Part shown: piece by piece, positions 46,380 through 53,640 of the stretch
Numbering within the stretch: position 1 is the stretch's first letter
Layout: every line of letters starts with the position of its first letter
Origin: G020354785 sp964521285
GTDB taxonomy: Bacteria; Bacteroidota; Bacteroidia; Bacteroidales; UBA10428
Length of the DNA: 59,936 nucleotides
Reading direction: 5' to 3'
Assembly: GCA_964521285.1 (NCBI GenBank)
Contig: CAZFQS010000021.1
Location: 1 to 59,936, forward strand
Position numbers and translations under genes: made by a program
Notes under the pieces: model-generated
Told to the model about the DNA's origin: nothing
Seen by the model: only the letters and a program-made list of their open reading frames with translations
Databases searched by the model: none

Positions 46380-47135
46380 CTATGGTATAAGGTCTTCCTC
46401 CCAGTTTTCCACTACGGGAGGTACCTCACCTTCCAGCAAGGCAACGAATGTGATTAATGCTATCCGTGCATCACCAAGAGGGTAGTAAAACGCATCCCAG
46501 TTTTCACTGTCTTCCCCGTCGTGATTAGATATTACGTACTGGTAGTTATGTGCTTCCTGCATTTCGTAATAAGCGCTCGAAGCACGTCTTTCGATATCCT
46601 CAAGGTCCTTGAAAGAGAGCTCACCTTTTTGCCGCCGGGTTCGACGTAGCAGTTTCCTCCTCATGATATCGGTAACAAAGTCCGGAAGTGAAACCCCTGG
46701 TTCCGTAGTTTTCAAAAAAATAATCTCATCACGGGAGAGAGGTGTCATAAATACACTCAGGCGCTTCACATTTGCCAGAGCAGGATGTGTCAGGAGCGTC
46801 TTACCGATAAAGGGATTTCCCTCAAAAAATACATCACCTCTGTCCAGCGACTGTAAAAACTCCCGGAGGTCCAGGGCATTCAAGTCTCCCCGGACATCCA
46901 TAACTACGAAATGATCTTTCCCCTTTAAACTTTCAACCTGTTTGCGGGTACGAAAATGATAGTCGGTTCCGTCTGTCTCACCGGGCCGGGCAGAACGACT
47001 GTTATAAAGCACAAGTGGATGTAATGTCCTCCATAATTCCGGATAGAATCTGGCAAGTACTTTGGAAAGGGGGCTCTTACCCACGCATGAAGGCCCGGAA
47101 AGAATAACAAGTCTTCCTTTTTGCTTATCTTTCAT
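46380..47135 (-). CDS. guanylate kinase-like P-loop protein
   Basis: The P-loop is G14-P-S-C-V-G-K20-S in VILSGPSCVGKSPL. The GMP-binding region SRSARPGETDGTDYHFRT matches guanylate kinase (S-R-x-x-R-x-G-E-x-x-G-x-D-Y-x-F). The remainder differs from housekeeping Gmk: it is longer (251 residues), has Pro where Gmk has Thr after the Ser, and carries a distinct acidic C-terminus. It is probably a nucleotide kinase subfamily beside the essential Gmk rather than gmk itself. The gene is visibly richer in G and C than its neighbours, which may mean horizontal transfer. It has no operon partner. Confidence 0.75.
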   Translation of the reverse strand: MKDKQKGRLVILSGPSCVGKSPLSKVLARFYPELWRTLHPLVLYNSRSARPGETDGTDYHFRTRKQVESLKGKDHFVVMDVRGDLNALDLREFLQSLDRGDVFFEGNPFIGKTLLTHPALANVKRLSVFMTPLSRDEIIFLKTTEPGVSLPDFVTDIMRRKLLRRTRRQKGELSFKDLEDIERRASSAYYEMQEAHNYQYVISNHDGEDSENWDAFYYPLGDARIALITFVALLEGEVPPVVENWEEDLIP

Positions 47136-47411
47136 ATTTGTATCTTAAGTGTGTATTAAATCGATTTACAGTAGATAGCTTAATATTTTAGTCTATTCCT
47201 GGTTATACCTTATTTTAAATTACCACAGCAAAAAAAACCAATACAAACTTAATCAAATGAAAACCGCAAGTCAAGTATCGACATTTAACTCTCACTATTC
47301 TGATTAATGATTTGTTCATCTAATTCATTCATATACTCTGCACCCTATTTGCATATTTATTCTAATAGCTCTGCTTTTGTTTGAATTATATGCTTGTTGG
47401 TGTTATTTTTT
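47136..47411. other. AT-rich intergenic stretch, nothing recognised
   Basis: This is the first part of a 403-nt gap between the divergent GMP-kinase-like and Fic genes. I see no open frame, hairpin or promoter in it. The second part (from 47412) carries the ATCGTA repeat array. Confidence 0.5.
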
Positions 47412-47509
47412 ATCGTATCAATATCGTATATTTTCGAATTGTATCGTATCATTCGATCTGTTATGTTATCGTACTATGATCGTATATTTTCGAATCATAT
47501 CGTATCATT
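47412..47509 (+). repeat. duplicated three-element ATCGTA block upstream of the Fic gene
   Basis: ATCGTA occurs six times in the same orientation, at 47412, 47423, 47443, 47468, 47479 and 47499. The intervals are 11, 20, 25, 11 and 20, so the same three-element block (0, +11, +31) appears twice with a period of 56 bp. The best-conserved parts are 47423-47453 and 47479-47509, which are 31 bp long with two mismatches. Spacings of 11 and 20 bp put the elements near one face of the helix. This is what a cooperative protein-binding site looks like; the nearest gene codes for a Fic protein with a winged helix that could be the ligand. Confidence 0.75.
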
Positions 47510-47523
47510 TTACAAAATAATTA

Positions 47524-47531
47524 TATCTTTG
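47524..47531 (+). promoter_or_regulatory. possible -7 box (TATCTTTG) of the Fic gene
   Basis: TATCTTTG fits TAnnTTTG and ends 7 nt before the ATG at 47539. At the -33 distance the last ATCGTA element lies instead of a TTG. If real, the promoter is weak or activator/repressor-dependent and the transcript nearly leaderless. Confidence 0.4.
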
Positions 47532-47538
47532 CATAACT

Positions 47539-48576
47539 ATGACTAAGGTTTATACATATAATATCGAGCTCGATTGGAAATTAATTTCTGAAATAAGCAT
47601 AATAGATAGATTTGATGCTTCCTGGAGCTCGATTGAAAAAAAGGAAGGTCAAAGCCTTAAGGAACTTAAGTCTATGGCAACTGTTAGAAGTGTTGGTGCA
47701 TCAACAAGAATAGAAGGCTCTAAAATGAGTGATATAGAAGTAGATACATTACTTCATAATCTTAACATCGAAAAGTTGGAGGACAGGGATTCCCAGGAAG
47801 TTGTGGGTTATTTTGAAGTATTAGACTTAATTACTGAAAGCTATGAAAACATCAATATATCTGAAAATTCACTCAAAAATCTACATAATCGACTTTTAAA
47901 GTATAGCAATAAAGACCAATGGCATAAAGGAAATTATAAGCAGTACAGTAATAAGGTGGAAGCCTCATTACCAGATGGAACGACTCAAATTATTTTTGAT
48001 ACAACTCCTCCAGGTATTGAGACTGAAGATGCAGTGAGATCATTGATCAATTGGTACAGGAAAGATTCTACAACTCATCCACTAGCAAAATGCGCACTTT
48101 TTATATATGAGTTTGTAAGTGTACATCCTTTTCAAGATGGAAACGGAAGATTAAGCAGGTTAATATCAACATTGTTGCTACTTAAGCACGGATATAAATG
48201 GATACAATATGTAAGCTTTGAGCATGAAATTGAAAATAGAAAAATTGAATATTACAAAGAATTAAGAAAATGTCAAGCCCAAAGACCAAATGAGGATATA
48301 ACAAACTGGGTATATTTTTTCCTTGATGTGTTGAAAAATATGCATAATCAACTTTTACAAAAGCTTGAATCAAGCGGTTTATCCTCTAAGTTATCTCCAA
48401 AAAAGAAATTAATACTTACATTCATTGCTGATCATCCAGGTGTCAGATCCGGAGTTATTTCATCCAAACTTGATATACCTAATCCAACAGTGAAAAGAAT
48501 ATTAACAGATCTGGTAAAAAATAATTTAATCGAGAAATTTGGTACAGGACCCGGAACAAATTATTCAATTAAATAA
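47539..48576 (+). CDS. Fic family protein with N-terminal inhibitory helix and C-terminal winged helix
   Basis: The 345-residue protein has the Fic core with HPFQDGNGR at residues 196-204 (catalytic His and the phosphate-binding Asp/Asn/Arg). It should therefore be able to transfer AMP or another nucleotide to hydroxyl groups of a target protein. The motif S55-T-R-I-E59-G is the (S/T)xxxE(G/N) inhibitory helix placed in front of the core (class II), whose Glu blocks productive ATP binding. Residues about 285-345 are a winged helix (HPGVRSGVISSKLDIPNPTV). The target is unknown. The direct-repeat block upstream may be its own operator. The gene stands alone. Confidence 0.93.
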   Translation: MTKVYTYNIELDWKLISEISIIDRFDASWSSIEKKEGQSLKELKSMATVRSVGASTRIEGSKMSDIEVDTLLHNLNIEKLEDRDSQEVVGYFEVLDLITESYENINISENSLKNLHNRLLKYSNKDQWHKGNYKQYSNKVEASLPDGTTQIIFDTTPPGIETEDAVRSLINWYRKDSTTHPLAKCALFIYEFVSVHPFQDGNGRLSRLISTLLLLKHGYKWIQYVSFEHEIENRKIEYYKELRKCQAQRPNEDITNWVYFFLDVLKNMHNQLLQKLESSGLSSKLSPKKKLILTFIADHPGVRSGVISSKLDIPNPTVKRILTDLVKNNLIEKFGTGPGTNYSIK

Positions 48577-48741
48577 ATAAGAAAATGAGATTTGCTTCTG
48601 TCAACAAGCCTGGAAAAGATATTCTTGATTTACTTATTAACATTTTCTAACAGCCTGCCTATATCAAAAGCTTGCTAAATTTTATTATATTTATCCGGAT
48701 AAATATTGAGTGACAGAATAAAAAATTTAACCTGAGCCCTT

Positions 48742-50022
48742 ATGCTCCTTAATTATATCTGGGTAGGTTTTTTTCTCGTCGGTTTTATAGTAGCCCTTAT
48801 CAGGATAATCGGTTATTATTTCCGTGATTTTTTTGCTGAATATCTGAATATAATATTTGACAGGGCTGATCTTGAGGTTTTCACGGCAATTGTCAACAGC
48901 ACCTTCGAAATGGCAGAGACATCAATAACTATTGCCATCTACCTTATAGGTGTAATGACGCTCTGGCTGGGAATAATGAAAATAGGTGAAAAGGCAGGTG
49001 CAATAAATTCATTATCAAAGCTTGTATCTCCCTTTTTCAAAAAAATATTTCCCGATATACCTGATGACCATCCTGCCATAGGTTCAATACTAATGAACTT
49101 CTGCGCCAATATGCTGGGACTGGATAATGCTGCCACTCCCCTGGGTCTGAAAGCCATGAAGGACTTACAGAAACTAAATCCCAAAAAAGATACGGCCTCC
49201 AATCCGCAGATTATGTTTATTGTACTTAACACATCGGCACTCACGATAGTCCCTATAAGCATAATGGCAATAAGGGCAGCCAGCGGCGCAAAGGACCCTA
49301 CCGATGTTTTTGTGCCTCTACTCCTTGCAACTTATTTTTCGACGCTGGCAGGACTTATAGCTGTATCCATTATTCAGAGAATCAACTTACTTAATAAAGT
49401 TGTTCTGGCTTACCTGGGAGGAATTACCATTCTTATAGCCCTGGTAATATGGTATCTTAACAATCTCGAGCAACCCCGGGTTGAAGTTATATCGCGCCTG
49501 GCAGGAAATTTTATTTTGTTCCTGTTTATTATAATGTTTATCTGGCTGGGGGTAAGAAAGAAGATAAATATCTACGAATCTTTCATCGAAGGGGCAAAAG
49601 AAGGTTTTGGTGTTGCTATAAAGATCATCCCATACCTTGTAGCGATGTTAGTTGCCATAGGCGTATTCAGGGCTTCAGGTGCAATGGATTTTATTATTTC
49701 AGGTCTTGATAAATTTTTCAGTTTATTTGGTATTAACACTGATTTTATACCTGCCCTGCCTACTGCCCTGATGAAACCATTAAGCGGAAGCGGTGCCCGG
49801 GGACTCATGGTTGAGGCTATGAAGACTTACGGACCGGATTCATTTGTCGGCAGACTGGCATCTACTTTTCAGGGTTCAACAGAAACAACATTCTACACTC
49901 TTGCAGTATATTTCGGGGCTGTTAATATCCGTAAAATAAGATATTCGGTAACCTGCGGATTAATTGCCGACCTTGCAGGAATTGTGGCTGCAATATTTAT
50001 TGCATATTTATTTTTTCATTAG
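48742..50022 (+). CDS. SpmA/SpmB-like fused nucleoside-recognition (Gate) membrane protein
   Basis: A 426-residue protein with about ten membrane helices. It contains two Gate/nucleoside-recognition domains, corresponding to the separate Bacillus proteins SpmA (LWLGIMKIGEKAGAINSLSK, MNFCANMLGLDNAATPLGLK) and SpmB (ESFIEGAKEGFGVAIKIIPY, LPTALMKPLSGSGARGLMVE, STFQGSTETTFYTLAVYFGA). The SpmA part is N-terminal, so the two Bacillus genes are fused in order. In Bacillus the pair aids spore core dehydration. This organism has no sporulation context, so a transport role is more likely. It is convergent with the outer-membrane barrel gene behind it. Confidence 0.88.
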   Translation: MLLNYIWVGFFLVGFIVALIRIIGYYFRDFFAEYLNIIFDRADLEVFTAIVNSTFEMAETSITIAIYLIGVMTLWLGIMKIGEKAGAINSLSKLVSPFFKKIFPDIPDDHPAIGSILMNFCANMLGLDNAATPLGLKAMKDLQKLNPKKDTASNPQIMFIVLNTSALTIVPISIMAIRAASGAKDPTDVFVPLLLATYFSTLAGLIAVSIIQRINLLNKVVLAYLGGITILIALVIWYLNNLEQPRVEVISRLAGNFILFLFIIMFIWLGVRKKINIYESFIEGAKEGFGVAIKIIPYLVAMLVAIGVFRASGAMDFIISGLDKFFSLFGINTDFIPALPTALMKPLSGSGARGLMVEAMKTYGPDSFVGRLASTFQGSTETTFYTLAVYFGAVNIRKIRYSVTCGLIADLAGIVAAIFIAYLFFH

Positions 50023-50079
50023 GCCTCCTGGTTAAAAATCAAGAGCTATAGATATTTAATCCCTGGGGAACAGATTATT

Positions 50080-50703
50080 CTAATCAAACTGGTAATATAT
50101 CCCCATTGTCAGGAAATTATTGTAGTCGCCGTTGGTGTATCCGAATATCTGTGCGATAATCCCATAATTGGCATTTACATTTTCATAATCCCTTATGGAA
50201 AACAGGGAATATGAATATCTGATATTAGCAATGAAATTATCAGTTATTTTATAATTTAGGCCTAACAGCCAGCACAGGTCAACCTTTTTAAATGCTCTTA
50301 TTTCCTCATCAGAAAATTTAATCCCGTTCTCTTCCCCGTTCTTGGCAAAAAGATATCCCGGCACAAATCCAGCATCAATAATAAACTTATCCTGGATAGT
50401 AAAATTTACCATTAGCGGTAAATCAATATAATGCAGAGTTAACGAGTATGTTTCCGGATCACTTTCACTTGTCTTTTTTCTAGCCCCTTTACCGTTGTAT
50501 TTAATTTCCATTTGTGCACCCCAGGCTTTTGTAAACTTTGTATTAACAAAAACCCCTCCCAGCAAACCTACCTTATCAAAGCCGGCATATGTATCACCGT
50601 CAACCTGACTGGCACATATACCAACTAATGCACCCCCGTTGAACCTCTGGGCTGATGCCATTACCGGAATAATAAATAACACTATAATTAAAAGTTTCTT
50701 CAT
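50080..50703 (-). CDS. outer-membrane beta-barrel protein (PF13568-like)
   Basis: A 207-residue protein with a signal peptide (IVLFIIPVMASAQ). The strand pattern is typical of the Bacteroidetes porin-like family: RFNGGALVGICASQVDGDTY, FVNTKFTKAWGAQMEIKYNG, HYIDLPLMVNFTIQDKFIID, then GLNYKITDNFIANIRYSYSL and a terminal LTMGIYYQFD. Eight strands are expected. The function is unknown. It lies 38 nt downstream of the sirtuin gene in the same direction, so the two may be co-transcribed. Confidence 0.85.
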   Translation of the reverse strand: MKKLLIIVLFIIPVMASAQRFNGGALVGICASQVDGDTYAGFDKVGLLGGVFVNTKFTKAWGAQMEIKYNGKGARKKTSESDPETYSLTLHYIDLPLMVNFTIQDKFIIDAGFVPGYLFAKNGEENGIKFSDEEIRAFKKVDLCWLLGLNYKITDNFIANIRYSYSLFSIRDYENVNANYGIIAQIFGYTNGDYNNFLTMGIYYQFD

Positions 50704-50741
50704 TTGTGCAATATTAAAGTATATCTTATTTCAGGGGAAAA

Positions 50742-51434
50742 TTAAATATGCTCCTTTATCAATTTTTCTTTCAGTATTTTAACTCCCTTGCTGGCTTTTT
50801 CCTTAATAAATTCAACTTTACGATATCCAGGTGCCGCAACTTCATTGGGGTCAATAAGGAATACAGGGCAGCCGCCTGGAGTATAATCAATTAGTCCGGC
50901 TGCAGGATAAACCACTAACGAAGTACCTACAACAACAAAAATATCAGCAGTGCTTGTTATAAATGCGGCTTCTTCGATAGCAGGGACAGCCTCCCCGAAC
51001 CATACGATATGAGGCCTTAACTGAAATCCCTTTTCACATTTGTCACCAAGATTTACCTCTTTGTAACCAATATCATAAACAAGGTCAGGGTCTCCTGTGC
51101 TCCTTACCTGTGTGAGCAATCCGTGCAAGTGAAGAATATTTTTGCTGCCTGCCCTCTCATGCAGGTTATCAACATTCTGTGTAATAATGTGAACATCAAA
51201 ATATTCCTCAAGTTCTGCCAGTCCGGTATGTGCTTCATTGGGTTTGGCATTTTCCAGCTGTGTCCGCCTTTCGTTATAAAATTTAAGGACAAGCTCCTTA
51301 TTATTTGCCCATCCCATAGGGCTAGCCACCTCAGTAACATCATAGGTCTCCCATAGTCCTCCTGTTTCCCTGAAAGTTTTTATTCCACTCTCCCTGCTTA
51401 TGCCCGAACCGGTTAGAACAACAATTTTTTTCAT
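50742..51434 (-). CDS. cobB: NAD-dependent protein deacylase (sirtuin, class III) lacking zinc cysteines
   Basis: A 230-residue sirtuin: the NAD loop GSGISRESGIKTFR, the TQNVDNLHERAG motif, catalytic H104 in LHLHG, and PHIVWFGEAVP. Y53 and R56 (KFYNERR) are the pair that in class III enzymes (SIRT5/CobB type) binds acidic acyl groups, so desuccinylase or demalonylase activity is likely. Between H104 and PHIVW the four zinc Cys are absent; only C133 is present (GDKCEKG). The first 14 codons lie within a 118-bp repeat whose second copy sits 2003 bp away. A TAAATTTG box at 51466-51459 (minus strand) is the likely -7 element. Confidence 0.92.
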   Translation of the reverse strand: MKKIVVLTGSGISRESGIKTFRETGGLWETYDVTEVASPMGWANNKELVLKFYNERRTQLENAKPNEAHTGLAELEEYFDVHIITQNVDNLHERAGSKNILHLHGLLTQVRSTGDPDLVYDIGYKEVNLGDKCEKGFQLRPHIVWFGEAVPAIEEAAFITSTADIFVVVGTSLVVYPAAGLIDYTPGGCPVFLIDPNEVAAPGYRKVEFIKEKASKGVKILKEKLIKEHI

Positions 51435-51510
51435 ATAATCCGGAATTTAATGTTTCTACAAATTTAAATTAATTGATTTAAGGATTGCTATAACTTAAGA
51501 TCAATAATTT
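51393..51510. repeat. 118-bp perfect direct repeat, copy A (sirtuin 5' end and promoter)
   Basis: Bases 51393-51510 recur without a single mismatch at 53396-53513, in the same orientation, 2003 bp apart. This copy contains the first 14 codons of the sirtuin gene and 76 bp of its upstream region, including the likely -7 box. Identity stops sharply on both sides. It is the functional copy because the rest of the sirtuin gene follows. Confidence 0.97.
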
Positions 51511-51652
51511 TATAATTTTACAAACGTGTTGATATGTAGGTGCTATGGGCAAGGTCAACATAGTACTTAACAATTGCTAATGGAATAACCAATAAACTGA
51601 TAAGTTTATAAAAAAATTCCAAAAGCGGAATTATATTAGTATTTTTAACAAT

Positions 51653-52537
51653 ATGTATTATCGCAGAAAAATATTATTGGCATTATTACAACAGTTTAAT
51701 GGAAAGCTTGATAAAATAAGCTTACAGAAGTTACTTTTCCTGGTAACAGAACACCAGGCAAAAGCATCATATCATTTTGTACCTTATAAACTTGGATGTT
51801 ATTCATTTCAAGCAAATTCAGACTTACATGCACTTGATAAGTATGGACTAGTATCACAACCAGATAAGTATTGGATAAAAACTGATTCAAAGAATTATTA
51901 CTGTGAACTGAAATTCAAAGACCAGGCAGCGATTAGTTCTGTGAAAAATTGTTATGGTAATTTAAGCAAAAATGATTTAATAAAATTAACCTACGATAAA
52001 TATCCTTATTTCGCAATAAATAGCACAATTATATCAAATCTTATTAATAATGAGAATATTGAAAATATTAAAAAACAAAAACCTGTAATAACTAATACTG
52101 TCTTATTTACAATTGGATATGAAGGTATAACACTGGAACAATATTTAAATAAATTAATAATTAATGATGTGAAGGTGTTGTGTGATGTGAGGAAAAATCC
52201 ATTAAGCATGAAGTATGGATTCAGTAAAAGCCAACTTAAAAATGCATGTAGTGGAGTTAATATAGATTATATTCATATTCCGGAATTAGGAATTGAATCA
52301 AATAAAAGAGCCCAACTAAATAATCAGGCTGATTATGATAAATTGTTTACTTTTTATCGAAATGCCGTTTTAGCAAAAGAAAGAACAAAACAGGAAGAAA
52401 TTTTAAACATACTTAAAATAAAAAAGCGAATTGCCCTAACCTGTTTTGAAGCAAATATCTCTCAATGCCATCGTAAACATTTGGCTGAAGCTATAGCCAA
52501 AATAGATGGCTTTAATTATGAAATAAAGCATATTTAA
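51653..52537 (+). CDS. DUF488 protein with N-terminal winged-helix-like domain
   Basis: A 294-residue protein in two parts. Residues 1 to about 125 resemble the winged-helix/SocA (DUF4065)-like domain found in phage-defence and toxin-antitoxin proteins (ISLQKLLFLVTEHQAKASYH and FVPYKLGCYSFQANSDLHAL). Residues about 128-290 are DUF488: TIGYEGITLEQYLNKLIIND, DVRKNPLSMKYGFSKSQL, IPELGIESNKRAQLN, then C264-F-E and C272-H-R, the conserved Cys/His set near the end of the family. The function of DUF488 is unproven. The stop and the start of the next gene share a base (TAATG), so the two proteins are made together. The pair is bracketed by the 118-bp repeats. Confidence 0.85.
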   Translation: MYYRRKILLALLQQFNGKLDKISLQKLLFLVTEHQAKASYHFVPYKLGCYSFQANSDLHALDKYGLVSQPDKYWIKTDSKNYYCELKFKDQAAISSVKNCYGNLSKNDLIKLTYDKYPYFAINSTIISNLINNENIENIKKQKPVITNTVLFTIGYEGITLEQYLNKLIINDVKVLCDVRKNPLSMKYGFSKSQLKNACSGVNIDYIHIPELGIESNKRAQLNNQADYDKLFTFYRNAVLAKERTKQEEILNILKIKKRIALTCFEANISQCHRKHLAEAIAKIDGFNYEIKHI

Positions 52538-53355
52538 TGGCCCTCACAAAAGTTCTCATAGCCGTTAAAACTTATCCGGCAATTTCCAAAAAATATGATG
52601 AACTTGTATGCACGGCAGGTTTTCGTGAGGATGGTTCATGGATTAGAATATACCCTATTCAATTCAGGAAAAAACCGTATAGCGAACAATACTCAAAATA
52701 TGAATGGATTGAGTTAGACCTTGTAAAAAATAAGAGTGATTTTCGCCCTGAAAGTTACAGACCAGTTTCTCATAACACCCCAATTAACGTTATTGGTAAA
52801 ATTCCCCCAGATGGAAATTCATGGAGTGAACGAAGGAAAATCGTACTTAAAAAGGTCTATAAAAACATATCAAAATTAATTGCAGAGGCAAAAGAAAGAA
52901 CAATTTGCACATCTTTAGCGGTTTTTAAACCAACCGAAATAATTGATTTTGTGTATGAGGAAGAGAAAGAAAAAGACTGGCCAAAAGATAAACTTTCAAA
53001 ATTTCAGCAGCTTAATCTTTTCGAAAAGGTTAGTGATAATGAATATAACATAGTCAAGAAGCTTCCATATAAATTCAGTTACAAATTTAAAGACGAGGAA
53101 GGTTCACTTAGTAAATTATTGATTGAAGATTGGGAGACAGGTCAGTTATATTGGAATTGCTTAAGAAGAAACGAAGGAAATGAAATTAAAGCATGCGAAG
53201 ATGTAAAAAAGAAATACCTATATGATTTTGCGAAAACTAAGGATTTGTACTTATTTTTAGGAACAACACAGATTTATCATTTTACTTCAAAAAATCCATT
53301 TGTCATAATTGGAACATTTCATCCAAAGGTTGTAACACAATTAAAAATATTTTAA
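52537..53355 (+). CDS. conserved-looking protein of unknown function paired with DUF488
   Basis: A 272-residue soluble protein, with no signal peptide or membrane helix. Its N-terminus reads KVLIAVKTYPAISKKYDELV followed by CTAGFREDGSWIRIYPIQFR, a pattern I have seen in proteins next to DUF488 genes but cannot assign to a characterised family. It goes on with EWIELDLVKNKSDFRPESYR and ends LGTTQIYHFTSKNPFVIIGT. The beta-rich start with a small-residue turn could be a nucleic-acid or nucleotide-binding fold, which is a guess. Translation is coupled to the DUF488 gene by a one-base overlap. No other gene lies within the repeat-bounded segment, so the two form the complete cargo. Confidence 0.75.
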   Translation: MALTKVLIAVKTYPAISKKYDELVCTAGFREDGSWIRIYPIQFRKKPYSEQYSKYEWIELDLVKNKSDFRPESYRPVSHNTPINVIGKIPPDGNSWSERRKIVLKKVYKNISKLIAEAKERTICTSLAVFKPTEIIDFVYEEEKEKDWPKDKLSKFQQLNLFEKVSDNEYNIVKKLPYKFSYKFKDEEGSLSKLLIEDWETGQLYWNCLRRNEGNEIKACEDVKKKYLYDFAKTKDLYLFLGTTQIYHFTSKNPFVIIGTFHPKVVTQLKIF

Positions 53356-53386
53356 ATCTATCCAACCCGGATTCAACTTTTTAAAA

Positions 53387-53437
53387 CTATGTTAGCCTGC
53401 TTATGCCCGAACCGGTTAGAACAACAATTTTTTTCAT
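53387..53437 (-). pseudogene. 5' fragment of the sirtuin gene in repeat copy B
   Basis: In the second repeat copy the minus strand again encodes MKKIVVLTGSGISR, then Leu-Thr and a TAG stop. It keeps the sirtuin start codon and the likely -7 box but not the rest of the gene. It can only produce a 16-residue peptide, and its promoter would run antisense into the module. Confidence 0.9.
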
Positions 53438-53513
53438 ATAATCCGGAATTTAATGTTTCTACAAATTTAAATTAATTGATTTAAGGATTGCTATAACTTA
53501 AGATCAATAATTT
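53396..53513. repeat. 118-bp perfect direct repeat, copy B
   Basis: Identical to 51393-51510. It lies 40 nt after the stop of the second module gene and 76 nt before the promoter of the XRE-PIN pair. The two copies can recombine to excise a 2003-bp circle carrying the DUF488 pair and restore an uninterrupted sirtuin upstream region. Confidence 0.97.
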
Positions 53514-53588
53514 AAGAAATCTATAAACGCACCTCTACTCCTAATAAATTAATAAGTTCCATATAAAAAATATTTTTTACTATTCATG

Positions 53589-53624
53589 GTTGACAATTGG
53601 CATATATTTTGTATATTTGTCAAC
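53589..53624 (+). promoter_or_regulatory. promoter-operator of the XRE-ImmA/PIN pair
   Basis: TTG (53590-53592), a 19-nt spacer and TATATTTG (53612-53619) form a full Bacteroidetes promoter. An inverted repeat with 8-bp perfect arms GTTGACAA (53589-53596) and TTGTCAAC (53617-53624) lies exactly over both boxes, with the arm centres 28 bp apart. A bound XRE dimer would cover both promoter elements, the classical antitoxin autorepression. An ATG at 53629 is only 9 nt from the -7 box. Confidence 0.75.
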
Positions 53625-53640
53625 ACAAATGATTAAAACT

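Noticed and set aside
19029..47509. The ATCGTA hexamer shared by the BlaI operators and the Fic upstream block as one regulon
   Set aside because: In the BlaI operators it is half of an inverted repeat; at the Fic gene all six copies are in one direction without TACGAT partners. A six-base match in AT-rich DNA is weak evidence.
51393..53513. Integrase-type att sites or transposon ends for the 118-bp repeats
   Set aside because: No tRNA gene, integrase, terminal inverted repeats or transposase are present; the repeat is simply the sirtuin 5' region and is far longer than a target-site duplication.
53590..53640. TTG start at 53590 for the XRE protein
   Set aside because: It lies inside the promoter/operator, upstream of the expected transcription start; ATG 53641 (or 53629) gives a normal XRE N-terminus.
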